Below, one piece after another: positions 45,501 through 53,867 of a stretch of DNA of 64,000 nt. Origin of the DNA: Paludibacteraceae bacterium (lineage in GTDB: Bacteria > Bacteroidota > Bacteroidia > Bacteroidales > Paludibacteraceae); the NCBI GenBank assembly GCA_017454915.1, contig JAFTCC010000032.1:1-64000 (forward strand), given 5' to 3'. The position numbers were made by a program, and so were the translations under genes. The number at the start of each line of letters is the position of its first letter. Within the stretch, counting starts at the first letter, position 1. The notes under the pieces were generated by a model that searched no databases, was not told the DNA's origin, and saw only the letters and a program-made list of their open reading frames with translations.

Positions 45501-46165
45501 TGGGTAAAATTGCGATTTTAACGGCGATGGACAAAGAGCGTGTCCAGATTGAAAAACTGCTTAAAGAACTTGGTGCTGGCGATCGTTTCATATTGCGTAA
45601 ATGCGGAATAGGGAAGGTTAGTGCAGCCATTACAGCCACAGAACTAATAGTGCGCGACGACGTGGGTGCGATTATTAACACCGGTTGTGCAGGAGGCAAT
45701 TCCTGCTATGTTAAAGTCGGTGACGTGGTTATCGCCGATCGCACAGCATACCATGATGTGTTTTGCGGCGACGAGGCTGCGGAGTGGGATTTCCTCGGAC
45801 TGCCGCAATTTATGCAGCCCGACCCAGGCTTGCTCCGGCAGGCGAGACAATGTATGGGCGGAAAAGGCAGTGAAAATGTTAAATTCGGCTTAATTTGCAC
45901 CGGCGACCAGTTTGTCACTTCTGTCGGCGAGATGGATAAAATAAGGGCAAAATATCCGGATGTTCATGCCGTTGACATGGAAACAGCCGCTATTGCGCAC
46001 GTGTGCTGCAAGTTCAATGTGCCGTTTTTGAGTCTTCGGGTGGTGAGCGACACCCCGGGGGTGGATGCCCACACCGAACAATATCAGGACTTTTGGGACA
46101 AACTTGCTGACCGCTCATTCGAGACAATGAAACAAATTCTAATCAGTTTGATAAAACAAAAATAA
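45500..46165 (+). CDS. mtnN: 5'-methylthioadenosine/S-adenosylhomocysteine nucleosidase
   Basis: A 221-residue nucleosidase that cuts adenine from MTA and SAH, recycling sulfur and freeing methyltransferases from SAH. The N-terminus has ILTAMDKER, where Glu of the usual AMEEE is shifted. The central INTGCAGG and VDMETAAIAHVC motifs are present, and the catalytic Asp lies in RVVSDTPG. Its ATG overlaps the DUF3109 stop (TAATG) and follows a strong AGGAGG about ten bases before. Other phosphorylase-superfamily activities are less likely. Confidence 0.85.
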   Translation: MGKIAILTAMDKERVQIEKLLKELGAGDRFILRKCGIGKVSAAITATELIVRDDVGAIINTGCAGGNSCYVKVGDVVIADRTAYHDVFCGDEAAEWDFLGLPQFMQPDPGLLRQARQCMGGKGSENVKFGLICTGDQFVTSVGEMDKIRAKYPDVHAVDMETAAIAHVCCKFNVPFLSLRVVSDTPGVDAHTEQYQDFWDKLADRSFETMKQILISLIKQK

Positions 46166-46196
46166 AAGCATATCAAAGCATAATAAAATCACTGCA

Positions 46197-47606
46197 ATGA
46201 AACGTTACTTTCTTACTATTTGTGCAATCCTGTTCTTTGTGGTGTCGTTTGCGGCTCCCAAGGCTAAATATGTGTTTTACTTCATAGGCGACGGCATGGG
46301 CGTTAACCAGGTCAACGTAACCGAGGCTTACTTGAGTGCTGTCAATGGTGAAATCGGAGCGCGGCATTTGCTGCTCACCCAGTTTCCAGTCGTGAGCATG
46401 GCTACCACTTTCAGCAAGAGCAGCCCTGTTACTGACTCGGCGGCGAGCGGAACAGCCCTTGCCTCGGGCACGAAAACATACAACGGAGCAATTGGCGTCG
46501 ATAACGACACACTTCCGGTTTATTCTGTTGCTGTGGCAGCCAAGAAAGCGGGGAAAAAAGTGGGAGTGATAACGTCGGTCAGTGTTGACCACGCCACCCC
46601 TGCATCTTTCTATGCGCACCAGAGCTACCGCAAGAAATACTATGAGATTGCTGCCGAAATACCTACAGCTGGATTCGACTTTTATGCCGGAAGCGGTTTT
46701 GTAAGCCCTGCGCTCAACTATAGCAAGGACGAGATGGAAAATATTGAGGACACATTGAGCAGAGGTGGCTATCTGGTGCTTCACGGCTTGGACGAATACC
46801 GCGCTCACGCTGCCGACAAAGCGCCAAAAGTGCTCATTCAGGCGGAAGGCGCAGACCAACACTCGCTGCCATACTCCATCGACCGCAAGGAAGGTGACAT
46901 CACACTGGCTCAACTGACGAAATGTGCGATAGAACAACTGACCCGTGACAACAAAAACGGCTTCTTCCTGATGGCAGAAGGCGGCAAGATTGACTGGGCG
47001 GCGCATCACAACGACCCTGCCACAATGGTTGGTGAGGTGATAGACATGAACGAGGCTGTGAAGGTGGCGTATGAGTTCTATCGTCAGCATCCCGACGAAA
47101 CACTCATCGTTATCAGTGCGGACCATGAAACGGGAGGACTCGCATTGGCTCGCAACAACGTGTATAACCTCAATCTCGAAAAACTTTCAAGCCAAAAGTG
47201 CTCACAAGAAAAATTAAGTGATGCAATAACACGCCTTGGCAAAGACAAGGGCGATTCAATCAAGTACAGCGACATACAGGATTTGCTGAAGCGTGAGATG
47301 GGATTTTGGGATACGGTTGAGCTGACATGGGAGCAGGAAAAAATGCTCCGCGACGCATACGAGAAATCATTTGTGCAAAACAAAAAGCGCAAAGAGAAAC
47401 AGATGTATGCGCAGACAGAACTCGTGGCTAAAGCAGCAATGAAAGTTATGAGCCAAGCCGCTGGTTTGGATTGGTCCACAGGAGGGCATACCGCTGGCTA
47501 CGTGCCTGTTTATGCCGTTGGGGTAGGGCAAACTAAATTTTCGGGATTGCTCGACAATGCCTTGCTTCCACAACTTATTATGCAAATCGCAGGATACCGG
47601 AAATAG
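46197..47606 (+). CDS. Secreted alkaline phosphatase
   Basis: A 469-residue PhoA-type phosphatase with a signal peptide (ILFFVVSFA). Metal ligands appear in FIGDGMGVNQV near the start and in SADHETGGLAL. The nucleophile serine is in DSAASGTALASG. The C-terminal His lies in WSTGGHTAGYVPVYA. It removes phosphate from esters in the periplasm. The length is normal. It stands alone between mtnN and aqpZ; no pho box was recognised. Confidence 0.92.
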   Translation: MKRYFLTICAILFFVVSFAAPKAKYVFYFIGDGMGVNQVNVTEAYLSAVNGEIGARHLLLTQFPVVSMATTFSKSSPVTDSAASGTALASGTKTYNGAIGVDNDTLPVYSVAVAAKKAGKKVGVITSVSVDHATPASFYAHQSYRKKYYEIAAEIPTAGFDFYAGSGFVSPALNYSKDEMENIEDTLSRGGYLVLHGLDEYRAHAADKAPKVLIQAEGADQHSLPYSIDRKEGDITLAQLTKCAIEQLTRDNKNGFFLMAEGGKIDWAAHHNDPATMVGEVIDMNEAVKVAYEFYRQHPDETLIVISADHETGGLALARNNVYNLNLEKLSSQKCSQEKLSDAITRLGKDKGDSIKYSDIQDLLKREMGFWDTVELTWEQEKMLRDAYEKSFVQNKKRKEKQMYAQTELVAKAAMKVMSQAAGLDWSTGGHTAGYVPVYAVGVGQTKFSGLLDNALLPQLIMQIAGYRK

Positions 47607-47616
47607 TTAAAAACTC

Positions 47617-47647
47617 TTGTTGTTTTGATAAAATTTCACTAAATTTG
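47617..47647 (+). promoter_or_regulatory. Promoter for aqpZ (TTG, 20 bases, TAAATTTG)
   Basis: TTG at 47617-47619, a spacing of 20 bases and TAAATTTG at 47640-47647 match the Bacteroidetes -33/-7 layout. The ATG follows 34 bases later. Confidence 0.7.
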
Positions 47648-47681
47648 CGATACAATTAAACCAACCTTAAACTATAAAGAA

Positions 47682-48380
47682 ATGAAAATTTCACAAAAAA
47701 TGGCTGCAGAATGTCTTGGCACATTCTGGCTTGTACTCGGCGGTTGCGGAACTGCCTTGTTTGGTGGCGTAGGTTTCCTCGGTGTTGCCCTCGCCTTTGG
47801 TCTTACCGTTGTAACCATGGCCTATGGCATAGGTCACATTTCTGGCGCTCACCTCAATCCTGCCGTGTCGCTTGGCGTATTCGTCAACGGACGCATGACT
47901 GCCAAAGAAATGCTTCTCTATTGGTGCGCACAAATTGTTGGCGCGGTTCTTGCCGGTGCAGTATTGTTCGGCATAGCTAAGGCTGCAGGAATGCCAATAG
48001 GTCTTTTCGCCGCTAACGGCTACGGCGCAGAGTTTGCTGCTGAAGCTGGTGCTGCTTACCAGAGCGTAAATGTGTGGGGCGCGTTTGCAGTTGAATGCCT
48101 GCTCACGTTCGTGTTCCTGATGGTTATCCTCGGAGTTACTGACGAGGCTCACGATTGCGGCAAGTTCGCCGGTCTGGCAATAGGCCTCTGCCTCACACTC
48201 ATCCACCTCATCAGCATTCCGCTGACCAATACTTCTGTCAACCCGGCGCGCTCTATATCACAGGCCCTGTTTGCTGACAGTGAGGTAGCGCTTCCCCAAC
48301 TGTGGCTCTTCATTGTGGCGCCTTTGTGCGGAGCCGCGCTTGCCGGACTGTGCTACAAGTTACTCGTCTGCAAGAAATAA
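47682..48380 (+). CDS. aqpZ: Aquaporin Z-type water channel
   Basis: A 232-residue membrane channel with six helices. The two NPA boxes are HLNPAVS near residue 64 and SVNPARS near 187. The narrow selectivity residues fit a water channel rather than a glycerol facilitator, which would have larger openings and extra residues. It allows rapid water flow for osmotic balance. The following gene begins 12 bases later. Confidence 0.93.
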   Translation: MKISQKMAAECLGTFWLVLGGCGTALFGGVGFLGVALAFGLTVVTMAYGIGHISGAHLNPAVSLGVFVNGRMTAKEMLLYWCAQIVGAVLAGAVLFGIAKAAGMPIGLFAANGYGAEFAAEAGAAYQSVNVWGAFAVECLLTFVFLMVILGVTDEAHDCGKFAGLAIGLCLTLIHLISIPLTNTSVNPARSISQALFADSEVALPQLWLFIVAPLCGAALAGLCYKLLVCKK

Positions 48381-48392
48381 ATAACTCACTAA

Positions 48393-49061
48393 ATGAACAC
48401 TCTGATAGCCATATTGCTCGCAGCCGTGCTGCAGTTTACCGAAACCTATAAGAGCGAATACGAGAACGCCCTTGAGTTCTATCGTCAGCACCCCGAAGTC
48501 AAACAACAACTGATTCAGTCAGGGTTGACTGACGACGAGGCTACAATGGCGATGGCAATAGTTGCGCCAGAACTCGCCGTGCATTACGTGTTTAGCGACT
48601 GGGCACAGACTAAAACACTGCAACTCATCTACGTCCAGTACGACCATTCGGATTTCAGCATCGGTTTTTTCCAGATGAAACCCAGTTTCATCGAATATCT
48701 CGAAAAACGCGTTGCGGTTGACGAGGTAATGAAAAAGCAGTATGGTGACGTTGTGATACGTGCAACAGATGTCATACAGCAGCGCAAAGTCAGAGTCGCG
48801 AGGCTCACAAGCCTCAAGTGGCAGACCAAGTACCTCTGCCTATTCATGCAGTATGCCAAGCAGCGCAAAGATGACTTTAAGTCGCCCGAGGAGCGCGTGG
48901 CATACTGGGCTACGCTTTACAATGCAGGCTTCAAGGTTTCGGATCAGACAATTGCCAAACTGCGCAAGATAAAAGGTTTTCCCACCTTGCGCCGGCAGTT
49001 CAACTACTCCGACATCGCCCTAATCTTCTACAAAGCCCTTAAAGAGCAAGAGAAGAAATAA
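48393..49061 (+). CDS. Secreted lysozyme-like protein, unknown substrate
   Basis: A 222-residue protein with a short signal-like start (MNTLIAILLAAVLQF). It carries features of the lytic transglycosylase/lysozyme fold: a possible catalytic Glu in IVAPELAVHY, then DFSIGFFQMKPSFIE, and a later WATLYNAGF segment that matches the conserved Tyr-Asn-Ala-Gly piece. Cell wall cleavage is therefore likely but not proven. It follows aqpZ with a 12-base gap and ends in a strong terminator. Confidence 0.65.
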   Translation: MNTLIAILLAAVLQFTETYKSEYENALEFYRQHPEVKQQLIQSGLTDDEATMAMAIVAPELAVHYVFSDWAQTKTLQLIYVQYDHSDFSIGFFQMKPSFIEYLEKRVAVDEVMKKQYGDVVIRATDVIQQRKVRVARLTSLKWQTKYLCLFMQYAKQRKDDFKSPEERVAYWATLYNAGFKVSDQTIAKLRKIKGFPTLRRQFNYSDIALIFYKALKEQEKK

Positions 49062-49081
49062 TGAAATCACTATAACTTCAC

Positions 49082-49117
49082 GCGGAGGTTGCTTTTGAAC
49101 AGCCTCCGCTTTTTTTG
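49082..49117 (+). terminator. Terminator after the lysozyme-like gene
   Basis: A ten-pair stem (one G-T), GCGGAGGTTG at 49082-49091 with CAGCCTCCGC at 49100-49109, followed by eight T. Confidence 0.88.
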
Positions 49118-49223
49118 TGTTGAAATACCATATCACTTGTGTATTCGTCTCTGTTTATACTCTTAGGAATTATTCCTCAAGGCACCTGTTGCGTGTTTTT
49201 TTACCAAAAGAAATTAATCCATA

Positions 49224-49275
49224 TTTGTTTGTTTTAACATTTTATCGTATATTTGTATTGTAAATATGCAAATAT
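49224..49275 (+). promoter_or_regulatory. hipBA promoter with overlapping inverted repeat (likely HipB operator)
   Basis: TTTG at 49224-49227, 20 bases, then TATATTTG at 49248-49255 form a full -33/-7 promoter. The inverted repeat ATATTTG (49249-49255) and CAAATAT (49269-49275) overlaps the -7 box and the start site, so binding there would shut the promoter. The HipB-like protein is the natural candidate for self-repression. Confidence 0.65.
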
Positions 49276-49328
49276 GTAATATTAATGATTGATTTAGCAC
49301 ATAAATTAACAAATAACTATAGTTAACA

Positions 49329-49640
49329 ATGGATGATTATTCTGAATTTTCAGCACCTGAATTAGTGAAGATGCTGGGCGGAAGGTTTAAGGATTATCGG
49401 TTAAGGGCCAATATGACACAAAAGGAGGTTGCAGAGATGGCTGGTCTATCCGTACTGACGGTTCATAGGTTTGAGAATGGCGCGGTGGCAAATATATCTC
49501 TTAGTACATTCCTACTCCTGTTGAAAGCGGTGGGGAGCATAAACGATTTGCGGGAACTAATGCCAGAGCAGCCAGAATCATTGTACTTGTATAAGGAAAA
49601 CAACCAAAAGGTAAAGCGTGTAAGACATAAAAAGTTATGA
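49329..49640 (+). CDS. HipB-like antitoxin, XRE-type HTH
   Basis: A 103-residue protein with a Cro/C1-type helix-turn-helix at about 20-70 (LRANMTQKEVAEMAGLSVLT, then VHRFENGAVANISLSTFL). It overlaps the hipA-like gene by four bases (ATGA), the standard antitoxin-first layout. It probably binds the toxin and represses its own operon through the inverted repeat over the promoter. The C-terminal tail is Lys-rich. Confidence 0.88.
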   Translation: MDDYSEFSAPELVKMLGGRFKDYRLRANMTQKEVAEMAGLSVLTVHRFENGAVANISLSTFLLLLKAVGSINDLRELMPEQPESLYLYKENNQKVKRVRHKKL

Positions 49641-51142
49641 GTCAAGTTATAAAAGTTATCCTATGGGGTAAGGAAATTGGGCGTTTGGCATGGCACGATG
49701 CTCGTAAGACATCCTTTTTTATGTTTAATCCAGAGTATCTGAAAGGCTCTTTGGATGTGGCGCCTTTAGTGGCATCTGTCAATAGCCCTCTAAGTTTGCG
49801 TGCCATTTTCGGCGAGGCGGAGCGTATTTATCAAAAATTGCCGTCTTTTATAGCCGACTCGCTACCTGACGCATGGGGTAATGAACTGTTTGAGCAATGG
49901 AGAAAGGAGAATAAACTAACCGCAAGGAGTGTAACCCCTTTAGAAAAACTGGCATTCATAGGCAAGCGTGGTATGGGTGCGTTTGAGTTTGTACCCGAGA
50001 TAGAACGCGGTCATTTTGCTGATATAATTGACATTAAGGCGTTGGCTGCATTGGCTGAAAAAATTGCCGTAGAGCGTGAGAATGTGCGTATTTTGCCCGA
50101 TGAATCTCTTACTTTGCAATCGCTTATTGCTGTTGGCACATCAGCTGGCGGTCGTCAGCCTAAGGCGATAATCGCAATGAATCGCAAAACAGGAGAAATC
50201 CGTTCGGGACAAATTGATGTTAACCCCGATTATGATTATTACATTCTTAAGTTTGGCGACAAGCGGCGCTCCTCTGCCGAGCTGGAACAAACTTATTACG
50301 AAATGGCCATTGCCGCAGGTATTAACATGATGCCTTCCAATTTGATAGAAGTTGAGGGCATAAGGCATTTTCTTACCATGCGGTTCGACCGTGACGAAAC
50401 GGGCAAACTTCACACGCAGACATTGGCGGCCATGATGCCGGAGGCTGACAGTTATGAGAAATTGCTGCTGGTTTGCCGCAAATTGTATCTGCCCGAGGTT
50501 GATTGCCAAGAGGTGTTCCGCAGGCTTGTATTCAATATTTTGGCGAACAACACTGACGACCATAACAAGAACTTCACATTCATAATGAATCAGCAGGGCA
50601 AATGGCGGCTCTCCCCCGCCTATGACATGACTTATGTTTTTGATAGTGGTGGATTTTTGCCGAACAAAGAGCATTGCCTAATGATTGGAGGCAAACTTAC
50701 CGACATTACGCTTGAAGACATGATTTCATTTGCTAATGAAAATGGTATTCGCGCTCCCAAAACTATTATTCGTAAGGTGGCGGCAGCAGTGTCATCGTTC
50801 CGAATAATTGCTGAGAAGAATGGGGTCTTAGATGAGTGGACTGGTAGGGTGGAAGCAACAATCATTAAACACCTGAAAGCATGGGGTGAATGGAATGATG
50901 CAAGTTCTGTTGAAGTGAATATGGAAGGCCATATAGTTTCCAATATCCGTGTTGAACAGGCTTATAAGGGCAACTTTCATCTTTATGCCACAATTGACGG
51001 ACACGAGCGGAAATTTGTCATCGGCAAGAACAAAGCAGAGTACGCCACGATAGAAAGGACAGGTGTCGCTAATTTGTCTGCTGAGCAACTAAAAAAATTG
51101 GTCACAACCTATCTTATCCCCAACGGCAAGGAAGAAAACTAA
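49637..51142 (+). CDS. HipA-family toxin kinase with C-terminal extension
   Basis: A 501-residue protein. The N-terminal HipA part includes a G-loop region with GTSAGGRQPKAI near 170. The kinase core has the catalytic loop NTDDHNKNFTF near 313 and the Asp of SPAYDMTYVF near 337. HipA proteins phosphorylate targets such as glutamyl-tRNA synthetase and cause dormancy. The last about 75 residues (from SSVEVNMEGHIVSNIRVEQA) extend past the usual 420-440-residue HipA end and form a strand-rich domain that I do not recognise. The upstream HipB-like gene overlaps it. Confidence 0.88.
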   Translation: MSQVIKVILWGKEIGRLAWHDARKTSFFMFNPEYLKGSLDVAPLVASVNSPLSLRAIFGEAERIYQKLPSFIADSLPDAWGNELFEQWRKENKLTARSVTPLEKLAFIGKRGMGAFEFVPEIERGHFADIIDIKALAALAEKIAVERENVRILPDESLTLQSLIAVGTSAGGRQPKAIIAMNRKTGEIRSGQIDVNPDYDYYILKFGDKRRSSAELEQTYYEMAIAAGINMMPSNLIEVEGIRHFLTMRFDRDETGKLHTQTLAAMMPEADSYEKLLLVCRKLYLPEVDCQEVFRRLVFNILANNTDDHNKNFTFIMNQQGKWRLSPAYDMTYVFDSGGFLPNKEHCLMIGGKLTDITLEDMISFANENGIRAPKTIIRKVAAAVSSFRIIAEKNGVLDEWTGRVEATIIKHLKAWGEWNDASSVEVNMEGHIVSNIRVEQAYKGNFHLYATIDGHERKFVIGKNKAEYATIERTGVANLSAEQLKKLVTTYLIPNGKEEN

Positions 51143-51244
51143 GCAGTTCACCACCATCTGCTTTTTTGTAAATAATTAGCAAAAATAACGGATGTAATTT
51201 CATTGGCAATCTCAAAAAGATTTGCACAATAACAAAAAAATCTC

Positions 51245-51252
51245 TAAATTTG
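51245..51252 (+). promoter_or_regulatory. -7 promoter element (TAAATTTG) of the structured RNA
   Basis: TAnnTTTG about 90 bases before the long hairpin, in the 429-base gap after hipA. It puts the transcript start near 51260. Confidence 0.65.
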
Positions 51253-51259
51253 CAACACG

Positions 51260-51533
51260 GAAGTTAGTATGTCCCCCACATTCATTTGACGCTTACTGTT
51301 CTTCCGTAAAAACATATAGCGTTTGCGACGCATTTTCCACGCAGTCAGAAACCTAGCAACTTTCAACTTGTGTATCATTGGAGAATAGCATCACGAACGC
51401 CCATAGACGGTATGTTTAACCATGAAATGTCATGGGAATACATATCGAGCGTGGGCGGTGTTGTTTCTCATGAGATACAAGGTTTTGCTAGGACCTCTGA
51501 TTGGCGTGAAGGATAACACCCTCACGCTTTTTT
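51260..51533 (+). ncRNA. Structured noncoding RNA, long interrupted hairpin, 6S RNA-like
   Basis: The region folds on paper into one long interrupted hairpin. CACGC-AGTCAGA (51338-51349) pairs with TCTGATT-GCGTG (51496-51508). CCTAGCAA (51352-51359) pairs with TTGCTAGG (51485-51492). CTTG plus TATC pair with GATACAAG (51474-51481). CGCCCA (51398-51403) pairs with TGGGCG (51452-51457), TATGT with ACATA, and CCATG with CATGG at the tip. About 171 bases with a central open region is the size and shape of 6S RNA, which binds RNA polymerase. A promoter box precedes it and a terminator ends it. An upstream ACGGAAG/CTTCCGT hairpin at 51256-51307 may be a processed leader. A leader regulator for the next gene is the alternative. 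Confidence 0.65.
51504..51533 (+). terminator. Terminator of the structured RNA, competing with its closing stem
   Basis: GCGTGA at 51504-51509 pairs with TCACGC at 51522-51527, followed by six T. The same GCGTG is the 3' arm of the long hairpin's closing stem with CACGC at 51338-51342, so the two pairings exclude each other. Confidence 0.8.
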
Positions 51534-51571
51534 ACAATTCAATAGCGATAAATCTAAAAAAGAAAAAGGTT

Positions 51572-51955
51572 ATGGATGGATGTGGAAAATATTTATTAGG
51601 ATGTATATTGATAATCTGTATTTACAGCTTTATGAGCAATAGGGTATCAGTAACAAAATATGGAAAATGTTATCATCGGGATAATTGTGAAACATTAAAA
51701 TTTAGTCGTAACGTTCACTCTACTTGGATATTGTTTGCAAAAATCCTCAGACACCCGTGTAACAAATGTAAACCCAATGATAGTAATTATGATAATGATA
51801 GTTCTTATGATGTAAGTGATGAAGTTTATGTGTGTCCATGTGGTAAGTGTTATCATAATGAAGGCTGTTACCATCTTAATAATTGTAATGCTAAAAAAAT
51901 AAAAATATCTAAAGCAAGAAAACTTGGTAAACGCGCCTGTAAAGATTGCCTCTAA
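51572..51955 (+). CDS. Cys-rich membrane-anchored protein with two metal-binding-like repeats
   Basis: About 127 residues from ATG 51572; an ATG at 51422 would read through the structured RNA and is rejected. A membrane segment (YLLGCILIICIYSFM) leads to two copies of a short Cys/His motif: YGKCYHRDNCETLK with a later CNKC, and CGKCYHNEGCYHLNNC with a later CKDC. These resemble Ada-type or competence-related small zinc modules with the KxYHxxxC layout. The DNA is AT-rich compared with the flanks, a sign of acquisition. Confidence 0.7.
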   Translation: MDGCGKYLLGCILIICIYSFMSNRVSVTKYGKCYHRDNCETLKFSRNVHSTWILFAKILRHPCNKCKPNDSNYDNDSSYDVSDEVYVCPCGKCYHNEGCYHLNNCNAKKIKISKARKLGKRACKDCL

Positions 51956-51990
51956 ATCTCATCGATATTGATATTGAAAAAAATTAAGCC

Positions 51991-52953
51991 ATGGAATTTA
52001 AATCTAATCAGAAACAAGACTTGTCGTCAGGGTGCGCTGCCGCACTATGCTTTATACCGACAATATTAGTTGCGGTAATAGGACTATGCTGCCTGCCTTT
52101 TGGATTAGTACTTATTGTTTTGGGAATTATATGGTTCATGTTGTCATTTTCCGAAATAAAGAAAGCTCGGCAACGTGAAAAAGATAGACTTGAGCAACTT
52201 AAAATGATTAGGGAGAATACTGATTATGAATTGTGTGCTAAGACATTGACTGTTATAGATCAAGGAAGGCCGATTGCAGAGCTTGACAGTGATTATATGT
52301 CACTTACCCCCATTCAAAGAGAATATACTCTTAATAGCGTATTTGAGAATGTCGTTAAAAAGGGAATAGAAGATGGCATCATAACAGAAGATGAGGAAAA
52401 GGCTATAAGTACGTTCGCAGAACATTTTAGTTTATCTAAGCAAGTGTTTGATGCTCAACCATGGTATGAACAATATGTAAAACTACTGACACTAAATGAT
52501 TTAATGAATGGAATAGTTCCGAAACGGCGTGAAATCTCAATTGAAGGATATTTTCTGAATCTCGTTAAAGGCGAACAATTGTTGTGGCGGTTTGATGATA
52601 TAGCATATTATGAAGAGGTAAAACGCACACATTATGAAGGGCGTTCGTCGGGTGTTAGCATACGTATTGCAAAAGGAGTGTATTATCGAACAAGCGCTTC
52701 TAAAGGTGTCCCTGTAACTACAACTGAGATGAAGCAAAAGGCCATTGGTACTCTGTTTGTTGCAACAAAGAACCTATATTTTTATAGTGCTCAAAAGACT
52801 GTCAAAATACCGTTTAATAAAGTGGTCGCATTCACACCATACTCTGACGGTTTAGGAGTGCAGAAAGACACAGCTACTGCAAAACCTCAAATATTTGCTG
52901 GACTTGATGGCTGGTTTGCATTTAATTTGGTAAGCAATATTTGTAATTTGTAG
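51991..52953 (+). CDS. Membrane protein with a PH-like C-terminal domain, unknown
   Basis: A 320-residue protein. Two hydrophobic segments at about 15-55 are followed by a coiled helix and a helical middle. A C-terminal strand-rich part (about 190-320) reads as a PH-like/GRAM-like domain (IGTLFVATKNLYFYSAQKTV, then IPFNKVVAFTPYSDGLGVQ). Similar proteins are scattered in mobile regions of many bacteria. No function is known. It follows the Cys-rich gene after 35 bases in an AT-rich segment. Confidence 0.65.
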   Translation: MEFKSNQKQDLSSGCAAALCFIPTILVAVIGLCCLPFGLVLIVLGIIWFMLSFSEIKKARQREKDRLEQLKMIRENTDYELCAKTLTVIDQGRPIAELDSDYMSLTPIQREYTLNSVFENVVKKGIEDGIITEDEEKAISTFAEHFSLSKQVFDAQPWYEQYVKLLTLNDLMNGIVPKRREISIEGYFLNLVKGEQLLWRFDDIAYYEEVKRTHYEGRSSGVSIRIAKGVYYRTSASKGVPVTTTEMKQKAIGTLFVATKNLYFYSAQKTVKIPFNKVVAFTPYSDGLGVQKDTATAKPQIFAGLDGWFAFNLVSNICNL

Positions 52954-53135
52954 ATATATGCCCCTAAATTATTGTGATATTTTATAAAGAACTATATAGA
53001 CAACAAACTGATTAGAGTTTGAGTAAATAGCTCCATTGGATTTATTGTCTTGGGAGATTGTTTTTTAGGTTAGTCAAAGGGCTCACAATCCTTTTGTCAA
53101 TCTAATTTGTTTTCTTGACATCTATGCTGCATGAC

Positions 53136-53537
53136 TTATTCATCTTCGCATGGATTTTCGTTAAAAGTTTCACCACCGTTAGCATATTTCCAATAGCCAG
53201 CAATACATGATTTTGTGCATGCGTACCCTAATGCATCGTGGAAATTTCTTGCCATTGTCGCATTTTGAGTTGATACAACTAATTCATTATAATAAAAAAC
53301 AGCAGTGGTTGAACCATCAGTATGCATTTGTTCTTTTGCATGATTTTTTAATACTTCTAAATTGGTTTCTTGTGTTATATATACAAAAACGCGCATTTTT
53401 GCATCATCTTTATAGTATGCAACTTGGTTGAATTTTTTTTCGTTGTCGTTATCGGCACTATTGCATGCGGCAAATAAGGAAACCAAAAAACACATAACCA
53501 TCATAAAGGGTAAAAAAAAGCAGCATTTCTTTTTCAT
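53136..53537 (-). CDS. Small lipoprotein, unknown
   Basis: A 133-residue protein with a lipoprotein signal ending VSLFAAC. The mature part contains YITQETNLEVLKNHAKEQM and two late Cys (YACTKSCIAGYW) that could form a disulfide. No family is recognised. Base composition is AT-rich like the two genes before it. It faces them and lies beside the tRNA gene. The 182-base gap 52954-53135 shows no gene. Confidence 0.65.
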   Translation of the reverse strand: MKKKCCFFLPFMMVMCFLVSLFAACNSADNDNEKKFNQVAYYKDDAKMRVFVYITQETNLEVLKNHAKEQMHTDGSTTAVFYYNELVVSTQNATMARNFHDALGYACTKSCIAGYWKYANGGETFNENPCEDE

Positions 53538-53600
53538 AGTTGGATTAATTAAACAATTGTAGATACTAATACTTTTTGATATTCTCTTGCGGAGGATACT

Positions 53601-53677
53601 TGGTGACCCCGGTGGGATTCAAACCCACGACCTTCAGAACCGGAATCTGACGCTCTATTCAGCTAAGCTACGGAGCC
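53601..53677 (-). tRNA. tRNA-Arg (anticodon CCG)
   Basis: A 77-base tRNA on the minus strand with the 3' CCA encoded. The acceptor stem is GGCTCCG with CGGGGTC, the anticodon stem CAGA/TCTG encloses the loop TTCCGGT giving anticodon CCG, and the T loop TTTGAATCC is intact. It reads CGG arginine codons. Its 3' end faces the AT-rich segment 49.2-53.5 kb, the side on which integrating elements usually sit. Confidence 0.95.
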
Positions 53678-53785
53678 AAAACTATTTTTCTAATTCACTA
53701 TTTACTATGTATTTGCATTGCAGTTTGCGTTTTTTTACCGCCCGGTCGAGAGGCAACGTGCGCAACCGGCAAATGGTTTCTTATG

Positions 53786-53793
53786 CAAAGGTA
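53786..53793 (-). promoter_or_regulatory. -7 promoter element (TACCTTTG) upstream of tRNA-Arg
   Basis: TAnnTTTG on the minus strand, about 110 bases before the tRNA. It would give a tRNA precursor with a long leader. Confidence 0.45.
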
Positions 53794-53867
53794 CGGATTT
53801 TTTGCGAAACAGTCAAACGTCAAAAAACCGTCAAAAACCCGTCAAACCCCCATTGTTTGGGCTGTGT

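Noticed and set aside
46173-47126. 317-codon frame opposite the alkaline phosphatase gene
   Set aside because: Shadow of a complete phosphatase with all catalytic motifs.
51422-51571. N-terminal extension of the Cys-rich protein by 50 codons
   Set aside because: This part lies in the long hairpin RNA and its terminator; the ATG at 51572 gives a natural membrane-anchor start.
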